From: Cyanophora paradoxa
Taxonomy: Eukaryota > Glaucocystophyceae > Cyanophorales > Cyanophoraceae
Assembly: GCA_004431415.1 (NCBI GenBank)
Contig: QPMI01000206.1
Coordinates: 111,446 to 175,445, forward strand
Length of the DNA stretch: 64,000 nt
Direction: 5' to 3'
Made by a program: the position numbers and the translations under genes
Part shown: piece after piece, positions 12,201-24,005 of the stretch
How the letters are laid out: each line of letters begins with the position of its first letter
Numbering within the stretch: position 1 is the first letter of the stretch
Notes under the pieces: generated by a model
Database searches by the model: none
Seen by the model: the letters and a program-made list of their open reading frames with translations, nothing else
Told to the model about the DNA's origin: nothing

Positions 12201-15200
12201 CGTGCACGTCCTCCGAGAGCCCCGAGTCGTGCATCCCCACCGCCTGCCCGGCCAGCGAAGTCAGAATTAGGCGGTTCAGCTGGAAGCTCCGGGCCGCTTC
12301 CAAGGGCGGGCCTGGAGGAAGCGGAGGGGGCCGTAGGCCCAGGAGAAGGACTGGGCGGGGTCCGCCGTCAGCACCCGCCGCGCCGCGTTCGCCACCTGCC
12401 CCCGCCCCGCCCCGTGAGCGAGCGAGCCCGACGGCGGGGCGGGCCGGGGCGCCTTCGCGGGGCGGGAGGGAGGGGCCGGACCTCGACCATCTGCTGGCGG
12501 AGGGGGAGGCACGAGAGCGGGGACGCGGCGACGACGCCGGCGTCAGCGGCGCCCTCCACCGCGTCCGCCGTCGCCGCGCTGCACGGGCCCCGCTGAGGAG
12601 GAGCAGGAGGAGGAAGGGGGCGGAGGCCGATGGGGTCCGACCTGTCGCCGATAAGGACTGAGGTCGTCGACGAGCACGTGAGCCCCGTCGAGCGCTGTCC
12701 GGGCGAAGGAGCGTGAGCTCCGGGCGGGGCGGGGCGGGGCGGGGCGGGGCGGGGCGGGGCGGGGCGGGGCGGGGCGGGGCGGGGCGGACGATGTCGATGT
12801 TCTTGAGGTACTCCGAGGCGCGGTCGATGACGACCTCGAAGCGGGCGACAGCGGCGGCCGCCAGGTCGCGGTACTCCTCCGTGGGGAGGAGCGCCGCCCA
12901 GGGGGCCACGTGGGCGGCGCAGTACTCCTGGGACCAGTGGACGACCTTCGGGTGCATGCTCTTCAGCTCCAGCAGGGCCGAGAGCGGATCCAGCGCCCGC
13001 CGGTTCGCCTGCGCGTCCCGGGCCCCTCCGGAGGCGAAGAGGGGCGGGGCGGGGCGGGGGCCGGGGCGCACCTCGAAGAGCTCGCGGCCGGCGACGATGA
13101 TGCCGACGGGGAAGAGCAGCGCGACGACGAGCGCCACGCCGCTCTTCACGATCAGCTTCCGCAGCGCGAACGCCCGCCGCGTCCTGCGCGGTCGAGCGAG
13201 CGAGGGTCGGGATCGAACGAAGCTCGGGATCGGCCGAACGGAAGAGCGCACTGGACGCTGCGGATGAAGTCGGCCTCCTGCGCCTCGAGCGTGACCGTGT
13301 CCTGCCCGTAGTTCGTGTTCGTGAAGATCCGCGCCTGCGCCGCCGCGCGCCCGTGCGCGCGCGCGCCGAGTCGGCCGCCGCCGGCGTCGCAGCGGGGCGG
13401 GCAGCGCACAGTGATGACGGCCGTGGCGGTCACGTCGGAGCCGCCGGCGGCCGACGACTTGCGCGACTGCGGGCGAATGGGTCGGACGGCGGGTTTGAGG
13501 GGCGCGGCGCGGGGCGGGGCGGGGCGGAGGGCACGTGGACGAGCTCGGCGATGCTGGCGTTGGCGGCGCTCCCGTTCTCCGCCCCGCCCTCCGCCGCCGC
13601 CTCCGCCGCCGCCTCCCGCAGGTTCGCCTTGATAAGCGAGTCCTGCCCCCGCGCCCCGCGCGGCTCGGCCGGCGCCTGGGCGAGCCGAGGCGAGCGGGGG
13701 GGCGCGCGCACCGAGGGCTGCATGGGCTCCTCGGAGCCGTTGATGTTGATCCCGTTGCGGATCTCCTTGATCGTCGACCGCGGGCTGCGCAGCCAGTCAT
13801 GCAATCTGAAGGCGGGGCGGGGCGGGGCGGGGCGGACATCTCGAGGAAGAGGCCGGTGGCGGCGCGGCGCTCGCGGACGATGGCGACGACGGAGAGCGCG
13901 AAGCCGCCCACCGCCGCCGCCACGAACGCCCCGAAGAGCCTGCCCCGGCGCCGGGTCAGCCGGACGGGCCCGGGATCTTCGAGGCCGGGCGGGGGCGGAC
14001 GCGGCGAAGACGGCGGCGAGGACGCCGGGGACGACGGTGAGGAAGCGGCGCGTGTCGCCGAGGAGCGCCTCGTGCAGGCCCTCCCCCGCCCCCTGCACCG
14101 CCTGCGCCCCATTCGACTCTCGCTCAATTCCCGCTGGATTTCGGGGCGCACGAGGAGGTTGTCGAAGACGAAGCGGAAGGCGGTGTCGTTCATCGCCTCG
14201 CGCGCCGTCAGCGGCCGCGAGGGCGGCGCCTCCCGCGGCTGCAGCTCCGGCGCGAACGAGGCCGCCGCCTTGCTCGCCGACTGCGCCCGCGCCCCGCGCG
14301 TGAGCGGAACGGGCGCCGCGGGCCCTCGTCGGGGCGGGGCGGGCCTGGACGGCGCGGCGGAGGTAGAGGTGGATGGCGTCCAGGGAGGAGACGGTGCTCC
14401 TCGTCAGCGGCGGCCGCGCCCGCGCGTCGTACGCCGCCACCTGCCCGGGCCCCCGAGGGCCCCCGGTCGGGCACGGGGCGGAAGGAGATCCGGCGGGGCG
14501 GGGCGGGCACGGTGGTGCGGGAGGAGAACCAGGCGAGGGTGCCCTCCGAATTGGAGGCGAGCTTCCCCGGCGCCATCCTGCCGGCCCCGCCCCGTGAGGG
14601 AGGGCGGGCGGGCGAGGGCGCAGATGCCCGGCCCTCCCCGCTAGCAGCTTCGGCTGTACTTTTAGCGGCCTCTTCTAGACCTTCAGGGCCCTCGTTCAAG
14701 CCCTTTTGGGCGCACAGGACGGCTCTCGGGTCGAAGACGTCCTCGAACATGACGGAGACGTCCTTCTGCAGCCGCCCCACCGCCCGCGCCCGGTCCGCAG
14801 GCCCGTACTGTCCCCCGGAGTGTCGGCGTGGGGGGGAGGGCGGCGGGCGGGCGGACCGACGGCTCGCCGGCAGCGAAGAGGACGCTCCGGGCGCTGAAGG
14901 CGACGCGGACGACCTGCGGGCGGTCGGCGTCGGCGTCGGCGCCGGGATGGGGAGGGCGGGATGGAAACGGGTTACCTGCTCGGGGATGTCCTGCGCCGTG
15001 TCGATGTCCGCGAAGTACTGGTCCTGCCCTGCGCCCGCCCCGCCCCAGAGTCAAGCCCGGGGCCCGGCGCCGGCCCCGCGGTTCGCGAGCGCGCACCGCG
15101 GCCGAGGGCGCGGGCCGTGGCGTAGAAGGCGGCGAAGATCGCGAGGCAGATCGCGACCGCCGCCAGGATCGACCAGCGCACCCGCCGCGCCACGTGCCCG

Positions 15201-16581
15201 CCCTGCCCGGGGACGACGACGAGGAGGCGTCAGAGCTCGAGCGGGGCGCCCGGGGGGGCCGGCGGGGGCGCGCGCGCCTTGTTCATGAGCTGCTGGCGGT
15301 AGTAGCGCCGCGCCACGATGTCGATGATCGTCGAGTTGTCCTGCGAGCGCGCGGGGGGTGCGGGCGTAAGCTGCAGAGCTGGAGGCCCCGCCGAGCTAAG
15401 CCGGGCCCCGCCGGCGCGCCTCCTCGTCGACGGGGAAGCCGAGCTCCTCGACGTGGACACCCCCTCCGGCCCCCGGGCCGACGCCCCCGGCCCGCTCGCC
15501 CCGGTCGCCCCGGTCGGCACCGGCCCCCGCGGCGGCCGGCGGGCGGGCGCTCGCCCGAACCTCTCCGCCCTCTCCCTCCCCCCGCTCCCCCCGCTCCTCC
15601 TGCTGGAAGCTGGAGGCCGCCGCCTCGTTCGAGGGGCGGCGCTCGAGGGGCGCGTTGAGCGGGGCCGAGGCCGAGTGCTGGCCGCCCTGAGCGGGCGCCA
15701 CGGCGATACCCAGCGCCTCGGCTATGCTCAGCGAGCCGCGCCGCTTCATGTTCTGTGGGGGCCCGAGCGCGCCGCCGGGGGAGCGGAGGGTGAGGGCCGG
15801 GGGCAGAAGCGGCACCAACCCCCCGGCCTGCTGTCCAGGCGACCAGGGCACGCCCGGCAGCGTGGGGCTAAGCACCCCGGGAGCCCTGCGGTGCGGCTGG
15901 TCGGTGCGGACGCGGCGGGGGGGCGGGGGGGCGCACGGGAGGAGGTTGCCGGAGCGCGGGGCCGGCATGGCGCGGGGCGCGAGGGGCCCCCCCGGGGGCG
16001 ACCCCTGCGCGCCGACCACCGCGCGGAAGTCCCTCTGCGCTCAGGCGTTCAGAGAGGCTCAATGAGAGGGGGAGGGCGGCCCGGGGGTACCATGTTGATG
16101 GAGGCGCGCATGCGGCGCGAGAAGGACTCGTTCCCCGAGACGCGGGGCAGCACCCCGCCCAGCGCCGCCATCGCCGCCGCCTCGTCCCCCTGCCGCGCCG
16201 GTCGGGAGGAGGGAGAAGGCCGGGGGAGGGGGGTGAAGGCAGGGGGATACGCGCCTCGCCGAAGAACGAGGCGGCTGCGGCGGCGGCGGCAGCGATCTCC
16301 GAGTCGGCGGTGGCGGCGCCGGCGCGGGAGGCGAGGCCGGCGATGCCGCCGGGGTCGGGGCCGGGGCCGGGGCGGCCCGGGTCGAGGTCGGGGCCTCGGG
16401 CGCGCCCCGCTCGGCCTCCGTGTCCGAGTCGGGGGCCAGGGCCGGCACCTGCCCGCCGGTCACTGGGGCGGGGGCGGGGCGCGGGCGGGGGCGGGGCGGG
16501 GCCGCAGGGACGGCACCTTGAATTCGATGGCGGGCGAGACGGCGCGCGCCTCCCCCGCCTCGGGCGTCACCGACCAGCGGC

Positions 16582-16613
<32 letters not shown>

Positions 16614-19600
16614 GGCGGCGGCGGCGCCTGCTGAACCGGGGCCGGGGCCGGGGCCGGGGCCGGGGCCGGGGCCGGGGCCGGGGCCGGGGCGGGGGCGGGG
16701 CGGAGGATGAGGACGAAGGGGAGGTGCGCCCGCCCGCGAGGGCGTCCAGAGAGGCCGACGCGGAGCGGGCCACGGGGGAGGCAGCGAGCGCGAGGCCGGC
16801 CGCTCGGGCCTGGCCGCGCCTGCGCCGGCGCCGACGCCGCTGCCGCTGCTGCCGGCGGCGTCGCGGGCGGGCGGGGGCGGCTCGGAGGCGCCGGCGCGGG
16901 GGCCCCGCATGGACTTGGAGGCGCGCAGGGAGCGGGAGCGGTGGAAGGAGCGCCCCGCGAGCACCTCGGCGATCGTGCGGTGCCCCGCCCGCTGCTGCTG
17001 CTGAAGCTGCTGCGTCGGCGTCGCCGGGGCCGACCCCGGGGCCCCGCCCGGGGCCGGCGACTCGCCCCGCGGGGCCGGATCCCCCGGCACCAGGCTCTCC
17101 CGGCTCGTCGCCGTGCTGCCCAGCGCCTCAGGCGCGCGAGGGAGCACGAGAGGAAGAGCGCGGGGGGGAACCTCAGCACTCCGAAGTTGGCACCGCGCGA
17201 GCTGCGCCGCTTCCGCCGGCGCCGCATCGCTGCGTACGCCGCCGTCGCCGCCTGCGCCTCTGCGCCCGCACCGGCTCGCTCGGAGAGACAAAGGGACCGG
17301 CGGGATTCGAACCCTCGAGCTGCTGCGCCTTCTGGATCATCGCCGCCGCGGACTCGATGTCGAGCGAGAACTCCTGCGCCGAAAGCTCGCCCAAGGGAAA
17401 AAAAGGTCGGGGGGGGTACGCGCCTGAAGGAATGCGGCGTGCGCGCGGGCGGCGCGGGCGCTGGTGGGAAACTGGAACCCCAGCCGCTCGTAGATCTTGC
17501 CTGCGGGGCCGGGTCGGACCGCGGCGCGCGGGATCCCCGGAATGGGCCCCCGCGGGACCCGAACCGGCGGCGTTCTTGCTCTGCTCGATCAGGGCGACAG
17601 CGTCCGGCAGGCGGTCCACCTCCAGATCGTCTGTACCCCGCCCCTCTCAGATCGGCGTACCCCCAAAAGAGAGGGGCGGCGCGCCTTTGAGGAGCATGTT
17701 CCAGAACGCGCGCATGCGGATCCGGGCCCTCTGCTCCTGCATCCTCGCGGCGGCCAGCGACGCCTGCGCACGAAGTTCGAGTGAGGGGCCGAAACCGGAG
17801 CCGCGCGGATTCGACCCCGCACGTAGAGGTCCATGGTCTCCTCCCCCCTCTCGATCGCGTATTCCTTCCGGGCCCGCTCCAGCGAGTAGGCCAGAAAGCG
17901 GGACTCGGGATCCATGCTACCCCTGCGCCCGATCGCCGGGGGCGGCGGCGAAAGGGAAGGGGGGGTACAGGAGCGCACGTGAGGTTCCGGAGCCGCTTGA
18001 GGTACGCGAGGCACAGGGGAACGTTCTCCGAGTAGAGCGCGTACCCCGCCGCCGCGATGAGCACCTGCGCGCCGGGCGACCGTCGTCGGCGGGCCGGGAG
18101 CGCCGGGGCCGGGGCGGAACGGCGTACCCGGGGGCTGCGGGACCACTCCCGCGCGGCGCGCAGGTAGAGCTCCTCGAGGCGCTCCTCCGTGGGGCGGGAG
18201 AAGGGCGCGGCCGGCTGCTCGGGCGCCGCCGCCGGAGTGAGGGGCACCGGCACGACGGTCGCCCCCCGCGTCGTCCGCGGGGTCGGCTCCTGCCGGGCCC
18301 GTTACTTCGCGACGCGCGGGGCCGCGGGGCGCCTGGCGGGGCGGCCGGCGGACCGTCTGCGGGGGTCCGGGGCTGGGGCCGCCGCGTGCCGTCCCGGGCG
18401 CAGACGCCGGCTCCTCGCCCTCCCCTCCCTCGCCCTCCCCCGCATCCTCCGTCGCCTCCTCCTCCCCCTCCTCCTCCTTCTGTGCCCCTGTGAGCGGGAC
18501 GGGGCGAGGAGAAGAGGCGCGCGGGGGTACCACGAGGGAGGCCATGAGCCGCCCCGCGATGACCGCGTCCACGGGGCTGGGGGGGAGCGAGGGGCGTTAG
18601 GGGGGCCGACGCGGGGCGGAGGGGAGGGGGCCTGCAGCGCACCGGGCGAAAGCGGGGGGCGAAGCGGGGCCGGTTGACATCGCCGCCGCGTTGTAGCGGC
18701 GGATGATCCAATCTGCGGTGCGGGGATCGCTCGGGGGCCCCGGACGAGCAGGGGGGCGGGGCGGGGGAGGGACGGACGGCAGCGAAGGCGGCAGAAGGCG
18801 GCGCCGGCGAGGGCGGCGGCGGCGCCGGTGCCGACGAGGACGCCGGCGCCGAGGGCGAGCGGGGCGCGCCCCATCGTTTCGCCGTACACCGCCCGCAGCC
18901 CGATCGACGCGCAGTAGAGCCTGGGGCCCTCTGAGCCCCGGCTCTGCTGGGCGGGGGCGAGGGAGGTACACACGCGGGGACGGCGGCGGCCCAGGCGCAG
19001 TTGAGGGCGTTCTCGAGGGGCACGTGGAAGGGAAGGAAGTAGAGCGCCGGCCACGTGACCAGCCCGAGAGACGCCGTCAGCTGCGCGCGTACCCCCCGGC
19101 TCGCTTCCGGAGGAGAGGGGAGGGCGGACGGGGGGCGCGGGCGCGCCTGGACCGTGCCGCGGATGCCGGGGCTCGCGTCGGCGAAGACTTCGGCGCCCAC
19201 CAGAACCGCCGCGGCAATCGCCAGCAGAAACTCCGGGGTACCTGTTTCGCCTCGATCGATGGGGGGTACGGGGGTACGGGACGGAGGGGGCACCGGTGTG
19301 CTCGGCGGCGAGATTCGTGGAGGAACGGCGGAGGTCGGCCGTCGACCCGCCCACCATGGAAACGATGGCCAGCCACAAGGCCGCCCCTGCCCGGTCTGTG
19401 TCAACCAGCAAAAACGGGTACCCGCAGGCCGCGCCGCGCGCACCCACTATGGCTGCGAAGCCCGCCCAGTCGGGGTGCTGCCAGAAGGTGGGGTACCCCG
19501 GCGGGCGCTCCGGCGAGGTCGCGAGGTACTGGAAGAAGACGAAGAAGACGGGTACGACCACCACGGGCCGGAGGAGCTGCCGCGGGTCGTGAGGTGGAGG

Positions 19601-20203
19601 GGGAGGGGGCGGCGGGAAGATCTCAGAGATGGGTGCACACCACCCCGGATGAGCGGAAGAAGGCGCGCATGCGGAGGAGGCGGAAGAGGGCGACGTGCGC
19701 GTAGGCCACCGCCACCATCCACGCGATGATGCACACGGCGCAAGCGAACTGGGCGGGGTACGCGTGAGCGCCGGCCGGGGGGGGGGGGGGGGGGGGGGGG
19801 AAGGGGGGCGCACGAGGAGCCATACGAAGGGGGCGAGGGGGAAGCTCAGGCCGAAGGGGCGGCCGAGGGAGAGGATGCGGAAGACCGAGTCTCTGGCGGC
19901 GCAGGCCGGGGCGAGGGCGGCGCCGTCGGGCGGGGCCGGGGGCTCGGCGCCGGCGAAGAAGCAGGAGTCGAAGGAGGCGGCGAGGAGGAGGAAGTGGGCG
20001 CGCTGGAGGAGGCGGGAGAGGGCGGCGAGGGCGCGGTACCAGCGCTTCCCCGTCCCGTCGCTGCCCCACGAGGCCGTGTAGAAGAGGGCGTCGAAGAGGA
20101 CGGAGAGGAGGCGCCGCGCGGCGCCCTGCTCGTGCGCCACCACCGAGAGGTCCCCCTCCGAGGTCGAGTCGAGCCCGCCCCGGCTCGCAGGCCGCCCCTC
20201 CAT
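9257..20203 (-). CDS. Giant multi-span membrane protein (Tmc-like) with PAS and adenylate cyclase domains
   Basis: Likely a membrane sensor that makes cAMP. From the N-terminus (20,203) there are about eight hydrophobic spans down to 18,700, for example FACAVCIIAWMVAVAYAH and PVVVVPVFFVFFQYLA. Next come Pro/Ala-rich and helical TPR-like segments (AQVLIAAAGYALYSENVPL), then more spans at 15,120-15,190, 13,830-13,940, 13,080-13,150 and 12,030-12,090. A PAS domain follows (EAASDAIIVW, GSIQVFNAAAEGLLGW, FFVLFIRDITERHAAQEAL) and a complete class III cyclase. Spliced catalytic motifs: ATILFSDLVGFTSM (first metal Asp), KVKTIGDAYM (second metal Asp; Lys where guanylate cyclases have Glu), YDIWGDAVNLASRMESSG (purine Asp, plus Asn and Arg). 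Lys and Asp together indicate ATP. The order resembles Tiny-macrocysts proteins fused to PAS and cyclase domains known in algae. A split into two genes near 16 kb cannot be excluded. Confidence 0.75.
12722..12785. repeat. (GGGGC)n pentamer repeat in a cyclase intron
   Basis: About thirteen consecutive GGGGC units on the + strand, C-rich in the transcript, inside an intron that follows the exon ending YLKNIDI. Shorter arrays of the same unit occur at 10,157-10,182, 13,815-13,835 and 42,798-42,832. Confidence 0.9.
16636..16690. repeat. (GGGGCC)n hexamer repeat, about nine units
   Basis: Perfect GGGGCC repeats on the + strand just upstream, in transcript sense, of the coding block ending GRWSVTPEAGEARAV. 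It sits in the polypyrimidine part of an intron whose acceptor is probably GGTTCAG. Confidence 0.85.
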
Positions 20204-21211
20204 CGCTCCCCGCCCCGCGCCCCGCTCGGCACCCGGCCCGGGCTCGGCTAGCGGGGCTCAGCCGGCGCTGCGCATGCAGACCGCCGGCGCCGATCAATGA
20301 GCGTGGGCGACGGGCGCCCCGATGCGCGAGGGCTGGGACCTCTGGCGCGGCCGAACGCGGGCCATGAAGTGAATTGGTCACGCGCGCCGCAGCCGATCAC
20401 TGCGGCGGATCATTGGGCCATGGCTGCGGCGGATCACTCTCCGGCGTTTCAAAGCGAGATTGCGGAGTTGTTCCGCGGTTCGACGAGGGCTGCGCGGCTC
20501 GGATGGCGACAGAGCTGCACGGGCGGCCGAAGGCCCAGCAGCACAGGTCCAGCACAGGGTCACAGGCTCACAGCTAGCAGAGCTTGAAGAATACAAGCTC
20601 AGCTGTCGTGCTTGCGATTGCGTGCCAACTCCGCAATTGCAATTGCAAATCTTGCCGGAAGCTGCGCCCGGAACCTCACTAGGATATCGTCAGCCTTCCA
20701 GATCTAGCTGCAGCTTGCAGTGCCAGTGCCCGCTTGTCACCCAGTCACTGAGTCACGCTGCCGCGGTGCTTGCCTGCACTGGCCCAGTGGTGCCACGGCC
20801 GCGGTGCGCGCCCCTGCAGATCTAAACTTGAAAGCTGCTGCTGCGGGCCCGGGCCGGGGAGCTGCGGCCTGGCCGGGGCTGGCCCGGCTGGCCGGCCGCG
20901 CGCGAACTTCGGAACTTCGGAAGGCCGAGGTCGCCCGGCCACGGCGGCCAGCGCGCCCACCGTGGCACCGTCGCCGAGCCTCGGAGCAACTTGCAGGCTA
21001 CCGTTATTTGCAGAGGTTATATATATAAATAGCATGGATTTAATATTATAAATTAATATGCACATTTATATATAATGCACATATATATGCATGCAGAATA
21101 TACGTATATAGGTATATATATACAGCATAAACATTATAATTATATAATGAATTGTGATCAATTGATCGGAGCGATCCTGGGTACGACGTCCGCGGACCGC
21201 GGCGTTGTCGT
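20204..21211. other. Intergenic region with AT-rich island
   Basis: 5' flank of the cyclase gene. At 21,015-21,150 there is a strongly AT-rich island of repeated TATATA and GCATATGC words, ending just before the copy of the CCCH segment. No gene seen. Confidence 0.5.
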
Positions 21212-22147
21212 CCCGTCGTCGCCCCTCTTTCAGCCCGCCGCCGTCGCCTTCGCCGCCTACCACGCCCCGTCGCCCATCTCCGCCACGCCGCCCTCGTCAG
21301 CCGACGTCTCGCCCGGCAGCTCCCGCTCCCACTCGCCCGTCTTCGGCGGCCCGGCGCAGGTCGCCGCCGCCGTGGACGCCGTGATCGAGCGGGCGCACCC
21401 GCTGCTGCAGCTGCTGCGGCCCGGCGCGCCCTCGACGGCCCCCGCCGCCTCGCTCAGCGGCATCCGCGCGCGCGCGGCCATGCGCGAGCTGGCCGGGTTC
21501 CTGGCGGCGGCCTCGGCGCCGACGCTGCCGCTGCGGGGCGCGGCGCCGCTCCTCCGCGCCGCCGCCGACCTGGCCCAGGTCGCCTACACCCTCGCCAAGC
21601 GCTCCACGACGCAGACCCTCGCGCTCCTCTCCGCCGCCCGCCATTCGGCGCGCGAGGCCGCCTCGGCCCTCCGCGCCGGCGCGCTGCCCGTGCTCGAGGC
21701 GGCGGCCGACGCGGCGGGGGCGCGCCTCGCGCCGGTCATCCGCACGGCGGCGCCGGCCGTCGAGGAGCTCGCCGCCGCCATCGAGGCCCGCCAGCGCCAG
21801 GTCCGCCCCGCCCCCGACCCCGCGCCCCGCCTCCGCCCCGGTCCGATCCGCGCTGACGGGCCCGTCCCCGCAGGTCGCGGCGGAGGCGGCGCTGGTGCGG
21901 GCGCTGGTGGGGCCCCACTCGGCGGTCTGCGCGGCGGTGAGCAGCGCGATGGCGGACGCGGTGCTGCCGCCGCTGCGGGCGGCGGCGCGGGAGCCGCTGG
22001 AGGTGACCTTCAGCAGCGCCTTCTTCCGCGTCGCTGGGGCGGCCGCCAGCGAGGCCCTCCCGCACACGGAGGCCGCGCGCGCCCTCTGCGACGCCCTCGA
22101 GGCCGCCCCCGCCGGCGCCCCCGTCGCGTTCTTCCTCGTCTTCCCGC
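21212..22147 (+). pseudogene. Truncated inverted copy of the CCCH-protein gene
   Basis: Reads SPLFQP, then AVAFAAYHAPSP, FGGPAQVAAAVDAV, RELAGFLAAASAP and on to EAAPAGAPVAFFLVFP, nearly identical to the middle of the minus-strand gene at 5.3-8.6 kb. The copy lacks both zinc fingers and the C-terminal exon. Its intron (GTCCGC donor, CCCCGCAG acceptor) is retained, so the copy arose at DNA level and not from mRNA. It carries two 6-bp insertions (extra Ala-Ala and Arg-Ala), a Met-to-Ile change and a one-base indel inside the intron, so its exons remain open. After 22,147 the sequence diverges into unrelated Pro-rich frame. No promoter or start codon is evident; the first in-frame ATG lies in the AT-rich flank. 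I treat it as a gene fragment, though expression is possible. Confidence 0.85.
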
Positions 22148-24005
22148 CTCGCCCGGCCCCGCCAGCGCCAGGTCCGCTTGCGCCGGCGCCCACCCGCGCG
22201 CCTGCGAGCGTTCCCGTGGCTTCCGGGGCGCGGCGAGGTGGGCGAAAGGGCCGCCGCCCCTCCCTGCCGCCCCTCCCCGCCGCGTGCACGCCGCCACCCG
22301 CCCCGCAGCTCGAGGCGCCGCCCCGGCGCGGTTCGCCCTCTCAGAGTCTCGTAAACAGTCACCGGCAGGCGGCAAGCCCGGGATTCAGGGCCCCCGTCTT
22401 CCCCAAGCCCCAGGCCTAGGGCCCAGGGCCGCAGAGGCCAAAGAACTGAGCTCGCACCCGCCCTCGGGTTGACGGGTTGTCCCGGGGTGCGCAGGAGAGG
22501 CCTGCTGCGCGCCTTCCGAATTCCCTTCTTCCTGCGCCACGGGGCTCCGAGGGGGGGCCTCGGCGCCTGCAGCTGCGGCCGGCCCCGCTCTCTTCGAAGG
22601 CGCCCTTTGCCGCTCCCATCAGATCTGAGGACCGCGAGGGCTCCGGTGCGGCGTTCGGCTTGGAGCTCTCCAGGGCCCCCCCCGGGCGGACCGGGGCTCG
22701 ACATGTGCACGCGTGCGGTCCTTCGAGGCTCTGGCATTGTCCCGGCCCATGCCTAGGCCCTGAGGCCCACAGCCAGGCCTCCGGTCCCGGGGCCCGGCGC
22801 CGCATCCGCAGTTCACGCTCTCTCGGTTTTTTAAGACATTTCAACTTCGTCATTTCTCAGTTTGTGCAATCCAATTGTACATGTAATGATTAATTGATTG
22901 CCATTGGGTCCGGTCCAGTGTGGCCCATGGCCACGGCTCATGATCGTGATTAGCGCGCATATATAGCCGGACTCCGGGAGCGCTAGCGGCTCGTCACGGC
23001 GTCTGCCAACTGCAAAAAAGGCTATAGATCATCGGATGCACGCGCACGTGGCTACAGATGGCTTTAGCTTAGCCATCTTAACCGGAGCGGCTTATATTAC
23101 TACTAAGTGGCAGTGGCACCGTGGCACCGGCTTACTAAGTTATGCTGTACAATTGCTGACAGGCTGAAGCCCTTGAAGCCTTGAAGGTTGCTAGCGCTTG
23201 AATCGCGCGCTGCCGGGGCCGACGCCAGCTCTTAGTAATCAATTGCAATCCGATGATCATGAATGATCTCCCGGGTTCTGTGAATTTGGGATGAAGCTTT
23301 ACAATTGATCATCGGATTGCAGTCTCGAGCTCAGAGTCTGATGCATATGATCATGATTAATCATGCTAATGATTAACACATGTGACTAAGTAACTCAGAG
23401 AAAACAAATTCGATTCCTACGCTGCAATATTAACCGTTGAACGTCTGAGAAGTACTCCGGATCCGCACACTATCATAATATACTTACTGCTTAGTATCGT
23501 AGTATACACAGTAAAAGCTTCAAAAGGCTTGATTCTACGTATACCTGAGTACTAGAGTGCCAGAGCTCGAGAAACAATGCTTTTTCAGTTGCAAATGGAA
23601 TGAGAATCGTTTACATATATGAAGAGCTGGAGTATTAATATAGAGCTCACAGCGCTGCAGCCACACGTTACTCAGAAGGGCATCTAACCTCTTAATTCAG
23701 GACGCTACACTGTGACAAGCTGAAGGCGAAATTATAAGCGCTCAAACATGACCAGTGGCCATCATGCTGCGAAACTCGGAGAAGCCTGAAGAACTTCGGA
23801 AAACGCGCTAGCTCAAGCTTCGAAAGTACCTGTAGGGCGCGGGGAACAACCAATGTACTTATACAGAGCACTCGGAGAGTGCTCCGATCAGAAAGAGGGG
23901 CGAGAGCGAGACGGGCGGGGTCCTCGAGCTCGTGCGAATGGGAGGCGTCGACCGGCACTCGCGCAGGAGGCCGCCCCGGCCGGAGCGCGCGGCGGGCGCC
24001 GAGGG
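22148..24005. other. Intergenic region, no gene seen
   Basis: GC-rich until about 22,800, then AT-richer with many TGATCATGA and AATTGCAATT-type palindromes. Open frames here are short and show no conserved motif. It includes the 3' flank of the HMG-box gene. Confidence 0.5.

Noticed and set aside
12722-12785. Regular repeats as a CRISPR array
   Set aside because: Pure pentamer repeats without spacers, inside an intron of a eukaryotic gene.
17302-17314. Possible tRNA gene (T-arm-like GGGTTCGAATCCC)
   Set aside because: No matching acceptor, D-arm or anticodon arm could be folded around it; the T-stem itself is imperfect.
16310-18493. Open frame of 727 codons on the + strand
   Set aside because: Antisense shadow of the cyclase/Tmc gene in extremely GC-rich sequence; Arg/Pro-rich without motif.
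21075-21211. Start codon in the AT-rich flank making the duplicated CCCH fragment a complete gene
   Set aside because: The upstream frame is Tyr/Ile-rich AT-repeat sequence without motif; it looks like chance fusion to the copied segment.
23692-23958. Minus-strand frame of 88 codons as an extra exon of the HMG-box gene
   Set aside because: The HMG-box protein already ends with a stop at 24,006 after a plausible acidic C-terminus; no splice link was found.
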